The notes: generated by a model from the sequence alone, not told the origin. 64,000 nt of DNA from Odontocerum albicorne (GCA_949825065.1 OX463838.1:6240251-6304250); one strand, 5' to 3'; counted from the stretch's first letter, positions 21,747 to 32,815 are shown. A program made the numbers and translations.

Positions 21747-23655
21747 AAAATAAATAAATAAATAAATAAATATTAGGTTTATTGACAGCAGCATAATATG
21801 TACAAGATCACACCTGAATAACACTTCTAAAAACACATAAGTTGTAGACAATACATCAAACACAGAAGCTGTCAAAAGGTCTGGGCTCATCTAATAGCAT
21901 CCCCTCGGCCAAAATACACCCCACAAATATAGGGCGAACCCAGCCACGGGGACACCAGATGTTTTTCAGCCCACACCCTTAAACACGTAGAAACAGGAAT
22001 ATATACAAAAAAATAAACACAGAAAATAAATATAGTAGATGACAAAAAAGAAAAAAAAAGAAAAAAAAAACACATTCAAGAGAGAACACACCAAAAGGTC
22101 CGGGCTCATCCCACAAACATTCCCACGGCCGAGATACACCCCACCAATGTAGGGCGAGCCCGACCGCAAGGGCATCAGGGGGCTTCCATCCCACACCCTC
22201 GCATATCTAGATTAAAGAATAAATATAATAAAAAAGAAAAAAAAACAAAAACGTATGGCAGAAAACAAAATAAAAAGTAAACCCACATATACCACCTCAG
22301 GTTAATTGTCAGCAAGAACGAGAAGAAAAAAAAAAGAAGAGAAAAGCCTCAAAGGAGTCCAAATTTTACATAATGACAAATGGGAAGTAAGATAGTTGAG
22401 ACAACATTGAAATAGTTAGGCAGTAATACATTGAAATAGATAAGCAGTTTTAAAAGAATTAATGAGGAAATGACGCCCAAACACGTATACACAATCCTCG
22501 ATTCACCACCAGCGAAAAGAGAGAAAAGAAAGAAAATAAGAAAAGAAAAGCAAACAAGAGACCCATTAACCACTGAGAAACCCATTAACCACTCAGAAGA
22601 TAACGCCTTAGAGCATCTCTGAAGGTATAGCTATTCACCCGCTCCTTCAAGGCCTGGGGCAACTCATTCCAGCATTTGCTGGCTGAGTATGAGAAGGATC
22701 CCCTGAACAGTGTTAGGTTATGGTTTGGGATAAGCAAAAGAGTCTCTCTGCCTCTAGTCTCGTAGCCGTGAAAGTTTCTGGACCAATTCAGTTTTTCGAA
22801 GAGATAAAGTGGCATTTTTGTACTGGTAATTTTATGCATGAGTACGCTTAAGTGAAGAAACCGTATTTGTTTCATGTCAATAATTTTAAAAGCTCTCAAA
22901 AAAGGGGTAATGTGTCCTCTGGGGGGAATGTTGAAACAATACCTACAGCAAGCATTTTGCAATCTTTGCAATTTCCGTTCGGTTCTCCTTAGAAGGCACG
23001 GTCCATAGATGCAATCACCATACTCGACTATTGGGATAATGAGCGCGTCGATTATTCTACGTCTAGCCTCAATGGATAGGTTTTGACGGATGCGATAAAT
23101 ATTTTTAAGCCGCGAAAAAGCCCATTGTAGTTTAGTTCTAACGTGAGCCTCGAATCTTAAGTCATATTCCATATACACACCTAAATTACGCACCACGCTC
23201 TCTGTAGGCACAGTCGCGTTACCAATCTTTATTTCCAAAGGCTCGTTCAACTTTTCGACTTGTTGTCTTGTACCCATTACAATCATAACCGATTTTGCAG
23301 GGTTCAAGAGAAGCGCATGCATCCTAGACCATATCATCAGCCGCTCGAGGTCATCATTTATGTGTTGAGTGGCAGACTGAACCTCATCACTTCCAAATGA
23401 ATAATAAAGTTGAGTATCGTCCGCATACATGTGGTAGCTACAGTTCCTTATCACATCTGGAAGATCAGATGTATATAGGTTAAAGAGTAATGGACTCAGT
23501 ATTGACCCTTGGGGGCATCCATTTTTAAGGCTCGTGGGGTGGGACAACACTCGTAGTCCAGCCTGGTCTCTAGTGGTAACTCGTTGACTCCTACCAGTTA
23601 GGAAACTCCTTAGCCACTGGCATGCACTCTCTGAGAACCCCAAAAAGGACATTAC
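21747..23655 (-). mobile_element. 5'-truncated CR1/L2-like LINE with 3' UTR and (TTTA)n tail
   Basis: Whole-element call for the insertion that contains the RT frame at 22585-23653. On minus the element runs from the truncated RT, through a 3' UTR of about 840 bp, to a (TTTA)n tail seen on + as AAATAAATAAATAAATAAAT at 21747-21770. The UTR holds a roughly 120-bp segment present twice, 219 bp apart (AAAAGGTCTGGGCTCATC at 21874, AAAAGGTCCGGGCTCATC at 22093). It is inserted in a + strand SINE. No exact target duplication could be read; ACATA/ACATT may be its remnant. Confidence 0.85.
22585..23653 (-). pseudogene. Non-LTR reverse transcriptase, C-terminal half (truncated)
   Basis: An open frame of 364 codons, of which about the first 9 (MTISSNQHV) derive from the SINE into which the LINE inserted. 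LINE homology starts at about 23653. Counting from that artefactual Met, NGCPQGS lies at residues 53-59 and the catalytic YADD at 85-88, followed by the thumb region and a C-terminal domain with LQRLQNACCRYCF, TRGRETLL and CWNELPQALKERV blocks. This order fits CR1/L2/Daphne-type LINEs. In an intact element the product reverse-transcribes its own RNA at a nicked target. Missing: endonuclease domain and RT motifs upstream of the N.CPQGS box, hence no autonomous activity. The remaining frame has no stops, so the insertion is fairly recent. Confidence 0.88.
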
Positions 23656-23657
23656 GT

Positions 23658-23715
23658 GTTGGTTGGAAGAGATTGTCACATGGAAATTAACCCTTCAGTT
23701 TATATTGTATACAAC
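23658..23715 (+). mobile_element. SINE tail, 3' piece split by a LINE
   Basis: GTTGGTTGGAAGAGATTGTC, CACATGGAAATTAACCC and TATTGTATACAACGGAAATG continue the SINE interrupted at 21746. The minus-strand reading of this segment supplies the first Met of the RT frame. Confidence 0.85.
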
Positions 23716-24300
23716 GGAAATGTTGGTTGAGGGTTGAAATAATTATCGAAAAATAAATAAATCTCAAAAAGTATTAAATATTTTTAACTGTACTGGCTAC
23801 TCAAACCCTTAAAAACTAGCAAATAACTTAAAAAACGAAGAAGAGAATGGACACCGAAATCAAGATTGCTGAAAAGTGAGGTTTAAAAAAGTTGTACTAT
23901 CACACGTTAAGCGAGACGAACAGAAGGATTAATGCCATTTATTTGTATAACAAGTGGCAAAAAAGCCTTCAGATAAAAGTATTTTTGCCAAAGTAAAAAG
24001 TTATGGAGATAATAATGCTTTACTGTTGTTTTAATGATCTAGGGCCTAAAAAAATAATGATTTTATATAACTATAGTATGTCGCGGCACCTGTCAACAGA
24101 AATACTAGATTTTATCCAAGTTCGCCAACTTAGTCTTAATACAATAATTCATTCAGATGAAAAAAGGCCCGAAAGTAAACTAGTTTGAAACTCAATCTGG
24201 CCAAATGCTTAGTAAAGAGTCAAAGAAATAAACCATAACCACTTTAGTGATAAAGACGTTTAAAACACCATAAAATCTAACATCCAAAAAAATAGTGTAA
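23716..24300. other. Spacer, nothing recognised
   Basis: AT-rich; short ORFs only. Confidence 0.4.
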
Positions 24301-24305
24301 TAATA

Positions 24306-24536
24306 TGTTCAGTCAAACACTGATTATTTCACTGAACATAACGGTATAGCCCAACTAGTTTCAAGGTTTTCACCTCATCATTAGAGGAGCATAAACAAAT
24401 ATTGTTTGTGCTCCTCTGATGATGACGTGAAAATCTTGAAACTGGTAAAGTTATGCCGTTACATAAAGGGGAATAAATAATGTTCGACTGAACAAATAAA
24501 AATTTCTTTAAACCTCCACAGTGTTAATGCCTTAAC
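24306..24536 (-). mobile_element. Palindromic Penelope-type terminal unit, copy 2
   Basis: Foldback with arms AACGGTATAGCCCAACTAGT / ACTGGTAAAGTTATGCCGTT and a strong central hairpin: CATCATTAGAGGAGCATAAA pairs with TTTGTGCTCCTCTGATGATG. The extra flank (AACCTCCACAGTGTTAATGC) is on the right, so it is opposite in orientation to copy 1. Confidence 0.75.
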
Positions 24537-24986
24537 TATAAATAATATATTGCCGTAATATATGAACCACCTTTTACTTCTTATATTTTTGCAAAAGAAA
24601 TATTATTATTTGTCAACATAATATAAAAAAAAATGTCAACGCTTAAACAATACTTTTCTTTAAAATTAATTTTAAATGCAGCATGCAGTAGCATAATGAA
24701 CGAGTATACAATATACCACGTCCGTTGCGTATTCTTGCAGTTTCTGCACTTTAGCTACATTCAACCTGTCAGTGTTCATTATTCCATATTCTCTGTTAGA
24801 TCGGAAAATGTGTTGCTTCAGCAAACCGTCTCTTCAGCTGAACGTATCATTTGCTGAAGTAAATAAAATTCGAGTATAAATGGATTGGATTCGCTTTACA
24901 TAATAATCTGTTGAAGGAAGGTTATAAAAAAAAACAAATTATAATATTTGACTTGAGCGTTTTTTTAGAGCTGCTTATTGCTTGTA

Positions 24987-25233
24987 TTAACCACTTGAGT
25001 GTTTTGCCCGAGCGGGACTCGGGCACGAAGTTTCTTTGTATACTGACGAGACCGAACCTCGTTTGCGCAAATCTTGTTTCGATTTGTTGGGAGTGTTTCT
25101 CCCGAGCGTCGTTTGGGCAGATCTTGTTTCAACTTGTTTTCTCCGAACGGAATATATTTTCGTATAGAATTTATTAGTTCACAGTTCGTCATTGTTACGT
25201 CGCGTGTTTAAAGTCCAACTCTTAAGTGGTTAA
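24987..25233. mobile_element. TTAA-bounded MITE (CCACTT termini)
   Basis: Starts TTAACCACTTGAGTGTT and ends AACTCTTAAGTGGTTAA: 17-bp inverted termini with TTAA at both ends, a piggyBac-like target. The interior is richer in G+C and has TGCCCGAGCGGGACTCGGGC, a short internal hairpin. The ORFs that run across it on both strands show no domain. Single copy in this window. Confidence 0.8.
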
Positions 25234-25522
25234 TGTTATTCCAAAAGAGCTTTTTATTGTTTTTTTATAAAAAACTTTTAAGTTCATATACGTATATCAT
25301 CCAGCTATTTTCTTGTTGAGGTAAGAAAAGTCACAGAGCGCCAGATTTTTCTTTCTTAACACATAACTATCTTTCGTTTCTTATTCATTCAAACACTTTT
25401 ACATATAACTCCTACGATTCATCTGACTTTCTATGTTTCCTTACATCAAAATAACATTAAATTTAAATATCAATCATACTTTCCTTATTCCTCCTCTACC
25501 ACGCCTTCAACTCATATTTGCT

Positions 25523-26055
25523 CTACGTTTGTTTTGTTAGTATTTCTTCATTTGTTTTGTTAGTATTTCTTCATTGGTTCTGTTAGTATTTCTTCCTTTG
25601 TTTTGTTAGTATTTCTTCATTTGTTTTATAAGTATTTCTTCATTGGTTTTGTTTGTATTTCTTCCTTTATTTTGTTTGTATTTCTTCATTTGTTAGTTTT
25701 TTTTTTTTGTAAGTATTTCTTCATTTGTTTTGTTAGTATTTCTTCATTGGTTAGTATTTCTTTATTTTTTTTGTTAGTATTTCTTCATTTGTTTTTTTAG
25801 TATTTCTTTCTTTGTTTTGTTAGTATTTCTTCATTGGTTTTGTAAGTATTTCTTCATTGGTTTTGTTAGTGTTTCTTCATTTGTTTTGTTAGAATTTCTT
25901 CATTGGTTTTGTTAGTATTTCTTCATTGGTTTTGTTATTATTTCTTCATTTGTTTTGTTAGTATTTCTTCATTTGTTTTGTTAGTATTTATTCATTTGTT
26001 TTGTTAGTATTTCTTTATTTGTTTTGTTAGCATTTCTTCATTTGTTTTGTTAAGT
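25523..26055. repeat. 23-bp minisatellite, about 22 copies
   Basis: TTTGTTTTGTTAGTATTTCT with TCA repeats at 23-bp spacing. Variants include ATTGGTTTTG, and some units are shortened. On + it is T-rich and almost free of C outside TTCTTC. A short open frame through it is a composition artefact. Confidence 0.92.
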
Positions 26056-26220
26056 ATTTAATAAATTGATGGCCTTAAATAATAGACTCAAATGAAAGCA
26101 GTCGAATTAAAAGACCGTCAATTTTCAATCCATGTGTCAATTCGCGAAATTTTAGCAAATATTCGAGAAATTTTCGAAGAGTATATTTAAATACTTTTTT
26201 GAAACGTTATCCCTATATAG

Positions 26221-26400
26221 TATTGTGTTGTGTTACACTTTCGTTGTACACGGTACAACCTGTTAGGCTTATTCCCATGGGGCAATATCTTTGTTATCAA
26301 CGTTAGCCCTATATTGTATATTATTAAACTTTCGTTGTATACAGTACAACGAAAGTGTTTACAATAGGCTTATGTCTATGTGACAATATCTTCGTTATCA
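26221..26400 (-). repeat. Two SINE tail fragments
   Basis: Reverse complements of the SINE tail occur at about 26225-26300 (GTTACACTTTCGTTGTACAC, CCCATGGGGCAATATCTTTG) and again at about 26325-26395 (AAACTTTCGTTGTATACAGT, GTGACAATATCTTCGTTATC). The phrase GTTATCAACGTTAGCCCTAT also recurs, so this may be a local duplication. Confidence 0.55.
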
Positions 26401-27055
26401 ACATAAGCCCTATAATGTTGATAAGCGAAAACTTTAATTCTTCATAAAAAACTTTTTGATTCTTTTTTGTTAAATATAGTTTTATAAGAGTTCCGTATAA
26501 TTAAAATGTATAAAAAAAACAAATCGATCACTTAATTAGGAGAAAGTTATATATCAAATGGGGTGAAGTCATTTATTTATTTGCGAGTACATACACAATG
26601 TTTTTTTAAAAAAAAAGGGAAAATGTTTGTTGCTATCGATTTATAATTCGTTAAACGACCATTGTATGGCGAAACAACTCTTACAGAGTAAATCAATAAA
26701 GGATATAGAAATATCAAAACATTTAATTATGATTTCCCTTATTAAGTAAACTATTTATTTCATTAGGCTATTAAAAATCATAATACAAACCAAAGTTTTA
26801 CCAACGAAGAGAAAAATAAAAACAATACACACCCTATTATGTCAAAATTTCTAGAAGACGAGAAGGAAAAAGTGATGTAATATTTTCATGGGGATTTTAA
26901 AAACACTCCTTTAATGGTGAGGACATAATGTAAGTAAGTAAGTAATTGGTTCCAAAGCTTGCCTGCATGTACATTTAAGATAGGCGTAAATTATGAAGAA
27001 AAATCTAAATCAAGTTTATTGTCCACTTAACGTTTGAAATTGGATTATATTTATT
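26401..27055. other. Spacer, nothing recognised
   Basis: AT-rich; the (GTAA)n-like stretch at about 26930 is short. Confidence 0.4.
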
Positions 27056-27059
27056 TCCT

Positions 27060-27390
27060 TCATACGTATGGTATAATTCAACATATTAGTATCACTGAGT
27101 CGGTCTTATTTAAGAGTGTGGCTGGGAGACAATATTTTCTTAGGCCCTAGTAATCGAATTTGAGAGATTAAAACCAATAAAATAGGCATGAAATTCGCAA
27201 TTAGTCGTTGCACGTGTTGGCAATACTAACACACGAGAAAAGTTAACAAACCTTGCACACGTACTGCGCGCGTGTTATTATTGTTACCAAATTAACTATT
27301 TCTTCATACTGGGATTTTTTTAGTAGGGCGCCATCGAAAATCGAAACCGAAACTCATGTGTTAAAGTCAAGCATCGACATGTGCCATATG
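27060..27390 (-). mobile_element. Second SINE-like family, copy 1
   Basis: Minus strand: a head with GGTTTCGATTTTCGATGGCG (B-box-like), followed by ATAGTTAATTTGGTAACAAT, AACACGTGCAACGAC and GTCTCCCAGCCACACTCTTA. The same order of blocks occurs at 31140-31455 (minus). The head suggests a tRNA origin, but the A box is unclear here. Confidence 0.45.
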
Positions 27391-27519
27391 ATAGATGTTT
27401 ACAACAGGTGGCAAATAATTTGTTACTTACATGGGAAAATGCAGGGTTTTTTGCTAGATTTACTTCCGGTTGATAGCAAAAAATTTATAAATATGAGATA
27501 TTTTTTCCTGAAAAAGTCT

Positions 27520-27570
27520 TAAATATGAGATAGAAACATATGTCGTGGCGGGAAATAGTAGTTATAGAGA
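27520..27570. repeat. One terminus of MITE family M
   Basis: AATATGAGATAGAAACATAT and GTCGTGGCGGGAAATAGTAG match the right ends of the elements at 18975, 55432 and 62019. The other end was not located. Confidence 0.4.
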
Positions 27571-28078
27571 TTGCGATATGAAATCTTGTTAAATATTCTA
27601 ATATGCAGTTGATAACACAAAGTTTAAGCTGAAACCTTTAATAAAGTAAATAAAGTGTTTAATTTTCCATCATAGAATCCAAATTATGAAAACCAATAAG
27701 TGCATTTCCCATTAAATAAACTCGCAATTTCATCATCTTGGGAACATCTTCAATTTAATACTATTAACATCGTCATATCGTGCCGCGCCTACATCTGACA
27801 TCAGTTTCTCAGTGTTGGCACTGAGATCCAATTATGAGTATCCCGTATGGTGCTTTTTAAATTAAATTATGACGTCAATGGAGTCTAGTGCCTCGCCTCG
27901 TTCCATTTCTTGGTGTCTTATAATAGAATTGCCTGGTATTTTAAGTTATGATGAAGTCAACTTAATAAACTGAAAACAGTCCATAAAAGTAAGAGCGACA
28001 TTTAAAAATACCTCGTTTGTGAATTCAATTTAACAACAGAGTGCCACTTGAACAAGACTTTTATTATGTTGTTTATAG

Positions 28079-28931
28079 TTAAAGCATTAACGTTGTGGAG
28101 GTTTAAAGACATTGTAATTTATTTTTATCAAACACTGTTTATTCCACTTTTTTGTAAAGGTATAACCCTACCGGTTTCAAGGCTTTCAGCTCATCATAAG
28201 GGAGCACAAACGAGACTTAATTGTGTTCGAACTGTTACCGATATAAACGGTACCGATATATATTTCACGACACCTATAATCATACCTATAAATGGAGTAA
28301 AGTCCTATTTATAAAGAAACATATCATACGAAATAACCAAAAATATTCCAAGTGACATAAAGCCAGCTTTTTACACTAATTTTAATCTCCGGAAACTCTT
28401 ATTTAATGGAAAAGGCAAATATGAAATACTTTGCGACAGCGTTGTGTATAAACTTTTATGTGCTGACTGTGATAATTTTTATATAGGAAAAACAGGAAGA
28501 TTTTTTGAAAAGAGATTTCGTGAACACAAATCCGCCTTAACAAATCCTCTAATTTATTCTGAAATGGCTAATCATTGTCACCGTGAACACGATACTTTTT
28601 CTATCGGTGATGCCAAATTCTTACATATCAGTTGTAACGGAAATAAATTGGAGAGATTAGAGGCCCTAGAAATTTTTAAGTCAGTAAATCGATCCGAACA
28701 TTTGGTGAACAGTTATATCCCAAAAATTTCTCCGCTCTTGACCGAAATCGTCCCATGCCTCCCTCACCCCTCAGCCCCCAACCGTTGAAGCGTTTATATC
28801 GGTACCAATTTGAACATAATTCAGTCTTGTTTGTGCTCCCCTGAAAATGAGGTGAAAGCCTTGAAACCGGTAAGGTTATACTGTTATAAAAAAGTGGAAT
28901 AAACAGTGTTTGATAAAAATAAATTACAAAG
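28079..28931 (+). mobile_element. Penelope-like element fragment with inverted terminal arms
   Basis: Left arm 28109-28250 and right arm 28797-28931 are inverted copies: AAACACTGTTTATTCCACTT ... AACCCTACCGGTTTCAAGGC against CCTTGAAACCGGTAAGGTTA ... GTGGAATAAACAGTGTTTG. Inside is the GIY-YIG coding fragment at 28340-28787. Penelope-like elements are known for terminal repeats that can be direct or inverted and for a C-terminal GIY-YIG nuclease. The reverse transcriptase is missing, so this is a heavily 5'-truncated copy. Palindromic units at 11.4, 24.3 and 58.05 kb share the arms. Confidence 0.82.
28340..28787 (+). pseudogene. GIY-YIG endonuclease domain of a Penelope-like element
   Basis: The open frame ending at 28787 extends upstream of the Met at 28444 without a stop to about 28340 (SDIKPAFYTNFNLRKLLFN then VVYKLLCADCDNFYIGKTGR). 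VYKLLC and FYIGKTGR are the GIY and YIG elements; the spaced cysteines, R..RF.EHK and a later HCHREHDTF block fit the Penelope-like nuclease, and E in LERLEALEI may be the metal-binding Glu. In an intact element this domain nicks target DNA for retrotransposition. The frame is intact but lacks the RT that should precede it. Confidence 0.82.
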
Positions 28932-29294
28932 ACTTTTAATATATTTCAGAAGAAAGTTTTTTAATATATTTCAGAAGTTTTCAACTGAAAACTTAGGATC
29001 GTACCGTATTTTTTCTCGCGAATAACAGAAAAAAACTATATACTCGATGTCATAAAAAAAACTACAGTTATTATAAGAATATTTTTGGTACTGTTAAAAG
29101 GTGACGATCATAGGCTATTACTAATTATCGAGTATAACTGACGGTCATCTTGTAGATGGAAGACGGGCGTGCGTTTATTAGTATATAATGTGCAAGATGT
29201 TGAACTCAAGAAAGCACACAGTCTAGAAAAATCAGACCCAATGTTCGGAGAGCAATGTGATTAATTTTTCAAGACGATAGAAAGCTTTACTCTA

Positions 29295-30062
29295 TTAGGT
29301 GTTAACATAAGTGGTGTCCGTTTTTTTTTAAATTAAAAAATGAGCACCAAACGTAAAACAAAATGGTTAAGATTATACGTTATTCGAAAGAAAATTTTCT
29401 ACTCTACAAGATATTGTGTTTGCTTTTACGTTACATATATTATTTTATTTGATTACAAGCCTTCAAAATGGAATGTCAAGTAGACGAAAGTGAGTAGAAT
29501 AAAGTAAAGTAGAATAAAGCTGCCAAAGCTGCTCGCGATATTTGCGAAGTGTACGGTGAAAATGCTATGAATGAAAGGATAGCTCGTTGATGGTTTTTGC
29601 GTTTCAAAGACGGTAATTTCGACCTGAAAGACATGGAGCGTTTCGCACGACCAGTGGACTTCGATAAGGACCGCTAAACCATATTATTCATGAAGATCCC
29701 CTTCAAACCACCGTAGAATCAGCCGAGCAGAAGAATTATAGTCACATGACTGTATACCACGACCAAATCAATGGAAAAAGTCCACAAGTTTGGCACTTGG
29801 GTTCCACATGTTTTGAGTGAAAACAACAAAAATCCACGTTGGACAATTGAGGTGTCGAAAATGCTCACTTTCGTCTACTTGAAATTCTATTTTGAAGGCT
29901 TGTAATCAAATAAAATTAAATATGTAACGTACAACCAAACACAATATCTTGTAGAGCAGAACATTTTCTTTCGAATGACGTATAACCTTTACCATTATGT
30001 TTAACTTTTGGTGCTCATTTTTAATTTGGAAAAAAACGGACACAACTTTTGTTAAAACCCAA
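29295..30062 (+). mobile_element. Mariner-family relic with extended inverted ends, copy 1
   Basis: Bounded by TA on both sides. Ends TTAGGTGTTAACATAAGTGG and rc TTGGGTTTTAACAAAAGTTG. The inverted similarity runs about 200 bp inward (29295-29494 against 29850-30062), far beyond a normal mariner TIR of about 30 bp. The centre retains broken transposase N-terminal coding: AKAARDICEVYGENAMNERI, a WFLRFKDGNFDLKDMER block (HTH region), then HIIHEDPLQTTVESAEQ and KFGTWVPHVLSENN. Stops and a deletion disable it. The catalytic D,D34D domain is absent. Confidence 0.83.
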
Positions 30063-30960
30063 TACTTTTATTTTTATGTAAGCATTTTTATAGGAAATAA
30101 AAATAATAAAATGCTTTATGAAGTAAAAACTATATTATTTTATAAAAAATGGAACAGATATAATTGAATTTGTATGGGTTTGTATCGAAATAATTTTTCG
30201 TTATACGGCTTTTCGCTATATGGCCAACTTTTCCGGAACGTATCTAGGTCGTAAAGCGAGGTATGGGTGTACTACAAATTGTTATGTATACAAAACGTCC
30301 GTTTGCCCAGAAAATCTGATTAAAGATAAATGCTTGTCAATCTCAACTCACGAAATGCAGAAATTAATTAAATTCTGAATTACACTTCCTCAAATAAACA
30401 ATTATTGTTTGTTGGAGGAAGGGTCGTTTAACTTATTGTAAAAAAAAATTACGATAGGAGTTTTTTTAAGAAGTATTGACGAAATTTCAAAATAAGAAAA
30501 ACTTGCTTGTGATAAGTTTCCATTTGGAACTTTTACCAAGTTTCTAAAATTAATGTTCTTTTATTATACGTTAAGAAGATTATCGGTTTAACGTGCGGTC
30601 ACCACCTCTATGTAAGGTTTAAGGTCAACATATATAAATAGTCCTTCCATTAACTTATATCCGTTATACCGCTTGAGGATTACAAACAAGTTTATAGGGC
30701 CTTTTAACAAGATCATCATCATTATTTTGAGTGTTTAAACTATGAACAAAGAGAAGTTAATATTTTCAAAACTTTTTTGTTTTCAATAACTTTGTACAGC
30801 GTTTTATTTTTCGAGCACTACGATCAGCTCAAAAACACTTCATGATCTTAACGGAAAATAATTGAGGTGTGGAGACTGTCATACCGCTAATAAGAGGGGC
30901 ATCTGTTTATCTACTATATGAGCTATAGAAAAATATAAATTTAGATGTAAAATGATCTGA
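30063..30960. other. Spacer, nothing recognised
   Basis: AT-rich with no supported repeat. TTTTCGCTATATGGCCAACT and GGTCGTAAAGCGAGGTATGG at about 30208-30265 look like remnants of something more GC-rich but match nothing else here. Confidence 0.4.
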
Positions 30961-30969
30961 GATTAAAAC

Positions 30970-31060
30970 CAGTTCGAAGTGAATTCGCTAGGAATCGAGC
31001 CTGGGGCACCCGCTTGTTCATCATAAATGCTAATCGTTAGACTACTTTTGCTGACAATTT
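30970..31060 (-). repeat. tRNA-like SINE head
   Basis: Minus strand: AGTAGTCTAACGATTAGCAT (A-box-like) and CAGGCTCGATTCCTAGCG (B-box-like) about 35 bp apart. Probably a SINE head; it does not fold convincingly as a functional tRNA. Confidence 0.5.
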
Positions 31061-31139
31061 ATATTAATATTTGCTTGTAAATGACATGTAAAGCAAACTT
31101 TTTTAAATCAAATATTTGATTATAATCACAATATCGTTC

Positions 31140-31455
31140 ATTATTGCGTATGGCACTCGCATTGAGTTGAAGAGCGTGGCTAAGAAACAATGTTATCTTT
31201 GGCTCCAATAATTAAGTATTCGTATTGAGAACAACCGTAATATGCCAGTGACTTACAGTTTATCGCTTCTGGTGTTGGGAATATAACCATACGTAGACAG
31301 GCAAAAACACTCACACATGTTTAGAACACCCAAGTATTGTTACCAGACGAACTATTTGACTTACAAACCTTTTTATTATTTAACTAGCATCGGAAACCGA
31401 GCCCAAAACTTCAGAGGCGAGAACCAGCAGCTTACCAACTAGACCACGAAGATTA
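31140..31455 (-). mobile_element. Second SINE-like family, copy 2
   Basis: Minus strand: TTCGTGGTCTAGTTGGTAAG (A box) and TTGGGCTCGGTTTCCGATG (B box), then a body shared with 27060-27390 (AAATAGTTCGTCTGGTAACA, ACATGTGTGAGTG, CTTAGCCACGCTCTTCAACT). Length about 315 bp. Its body and tail differ from the main SINE family. Confidence 0.6.
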
Positions 31456-31689
31456 TAATAATATTATCAAATAAATGAACTATTTTTATTTCAAAATTTC
31501 CAGCGTGCACATATTATAAGTAATATACAAGACTTTGTATCATTTATAGAAGTTCATGACCATTATTTGGGAGGAAAATAGAAGCTGTTAGTTCAAATTA
31601 CAAAATAAAGGGGGGACTAATCGCATAAATAAGTCAAAATAGATTATTAAAAACAACTTAATAACGAATTGAGGAAGTTGCAGACATAG

Positions 31690-32463
31690 ACAAAAAAGGA
31701 TTATGCGGTGAGTACTGCATTGTATGCTATACAGACGATGCAGTACTCACCGCAGAATCCAAAGATGACCTCCAAAAGATGTTATGTAGACTCCATCAAA
31801 CCTCACTAAAATATAACATGTTGATATCCACGGACAAAACAAAGAGCCTCACAATATCTGAGATCCCGGTGAGATGCAAACTAGCTGTGAATAACAAAAT
31901 AATAGAGCAAGTGATGGAGTTTAGATATCTTGAAGTGAGCATCAGTAGCAATGGAAATCTGTATGATGAAACCTTGAGACAGGTCAATAGGCGGCTGCAA
32001 TATCGGGATGCCTAAGAACACCGGTGTGGAATAATAAACACATGAGAATAGAAAGTTAAGTCAGAATATACAAGACATGTGTGAGACCGATAGCCACCTA
32101 CGGAATAGAGACCAGAGCAGACACATCTAGAATAAAATCTCTCCTGAGAACCTCGGAAATAAAAACACTGAGATGTATAATCGGAAACACACTAAGAGAT
32201 AGAATCAGAAACACCGAAATAAGGAGAAAGTGTAGTACAGAAGACATCGTCAGGTGGGGAAGACAACGAAGGCGATACTGGAACAAACATGTAAACAGAA
32301 TGCAAGACGACAGACTTCCACGTGTCGCCCTTCAAGGGAACCCAGCCGGAAGAAGATAACCAGGAAGACCTCCGAAGAGGTGGCGTGACAGCTGGCAATC
32401 CACGTCACAACAAGGGGAACAAGCGGAACAAACAGACCATGATCTATAGAAAGAGGAAGAATA
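31690..32463 (+). mobile_element. RTE-like LINE, RT palm to 3' end, decayed
   Basis: The translation opens with CIVCYTDDAVLTAESKDDLQ, where YTDD occupies the catalytic YxDD position, then KMLCRLHQTSLKYNMLISTD and KTKSL, a FRYLEVSISSNG block, and after frameshifts RPIATYGIETRAD, KTLRCIIGNTLRDRIRNTEI and RRRYWNKHVNRM, then GRPPKRW in another frame. It ends with AAAGAGGAAGAA. Multiple stops. It is the longest copy of this RTE-like family here. Confidence 0.83.
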
Positions 32464-32589
32464 ACTTAATAAGGAAAAATAAAGAACGGTTGAAGAGATT
32501 ATCAATATTTGTTGCAAGAACTAATATTTGCACGCAATAAATATGGTAGCAAAGAGCGCATTAATTTTGTTTTGATACGTTGATAGGAT

Positions 32590-32815
32590 GAATTGATAAG
32601 TGAGGGGATATGAATAGAATGCGAAGTAAGGAAAGACTAAAGAAAATAATTAATGTTGGTGTGAAATAAATAAACATAAAAAATAGATGCATGTGGATGT
32701 ATTTGAATATACGATATGGAAACATGTTTCGCGATCAAAAAATCTGGCATTGTCCTTTCCGCCTACTACGACAGGGACAAATGGTGTGATAGTATATTTG
32801 AGTCATATTTAATCT
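32590..32815 (+). mobile_element. LINE C-terminal relic (SAYP type), copy 2
   Basis: Ends in a stretch reading GIVLSAYYDRDKWCDSI, matching the ends at about 3165 and 58640. Frame otherwise lost. Confidence 0.45.

Noticed and set aside
25603..25800. 65-codon Phe/Leu-rich ORF
   Set aside because: Translation of the T-rich 23-bp array.
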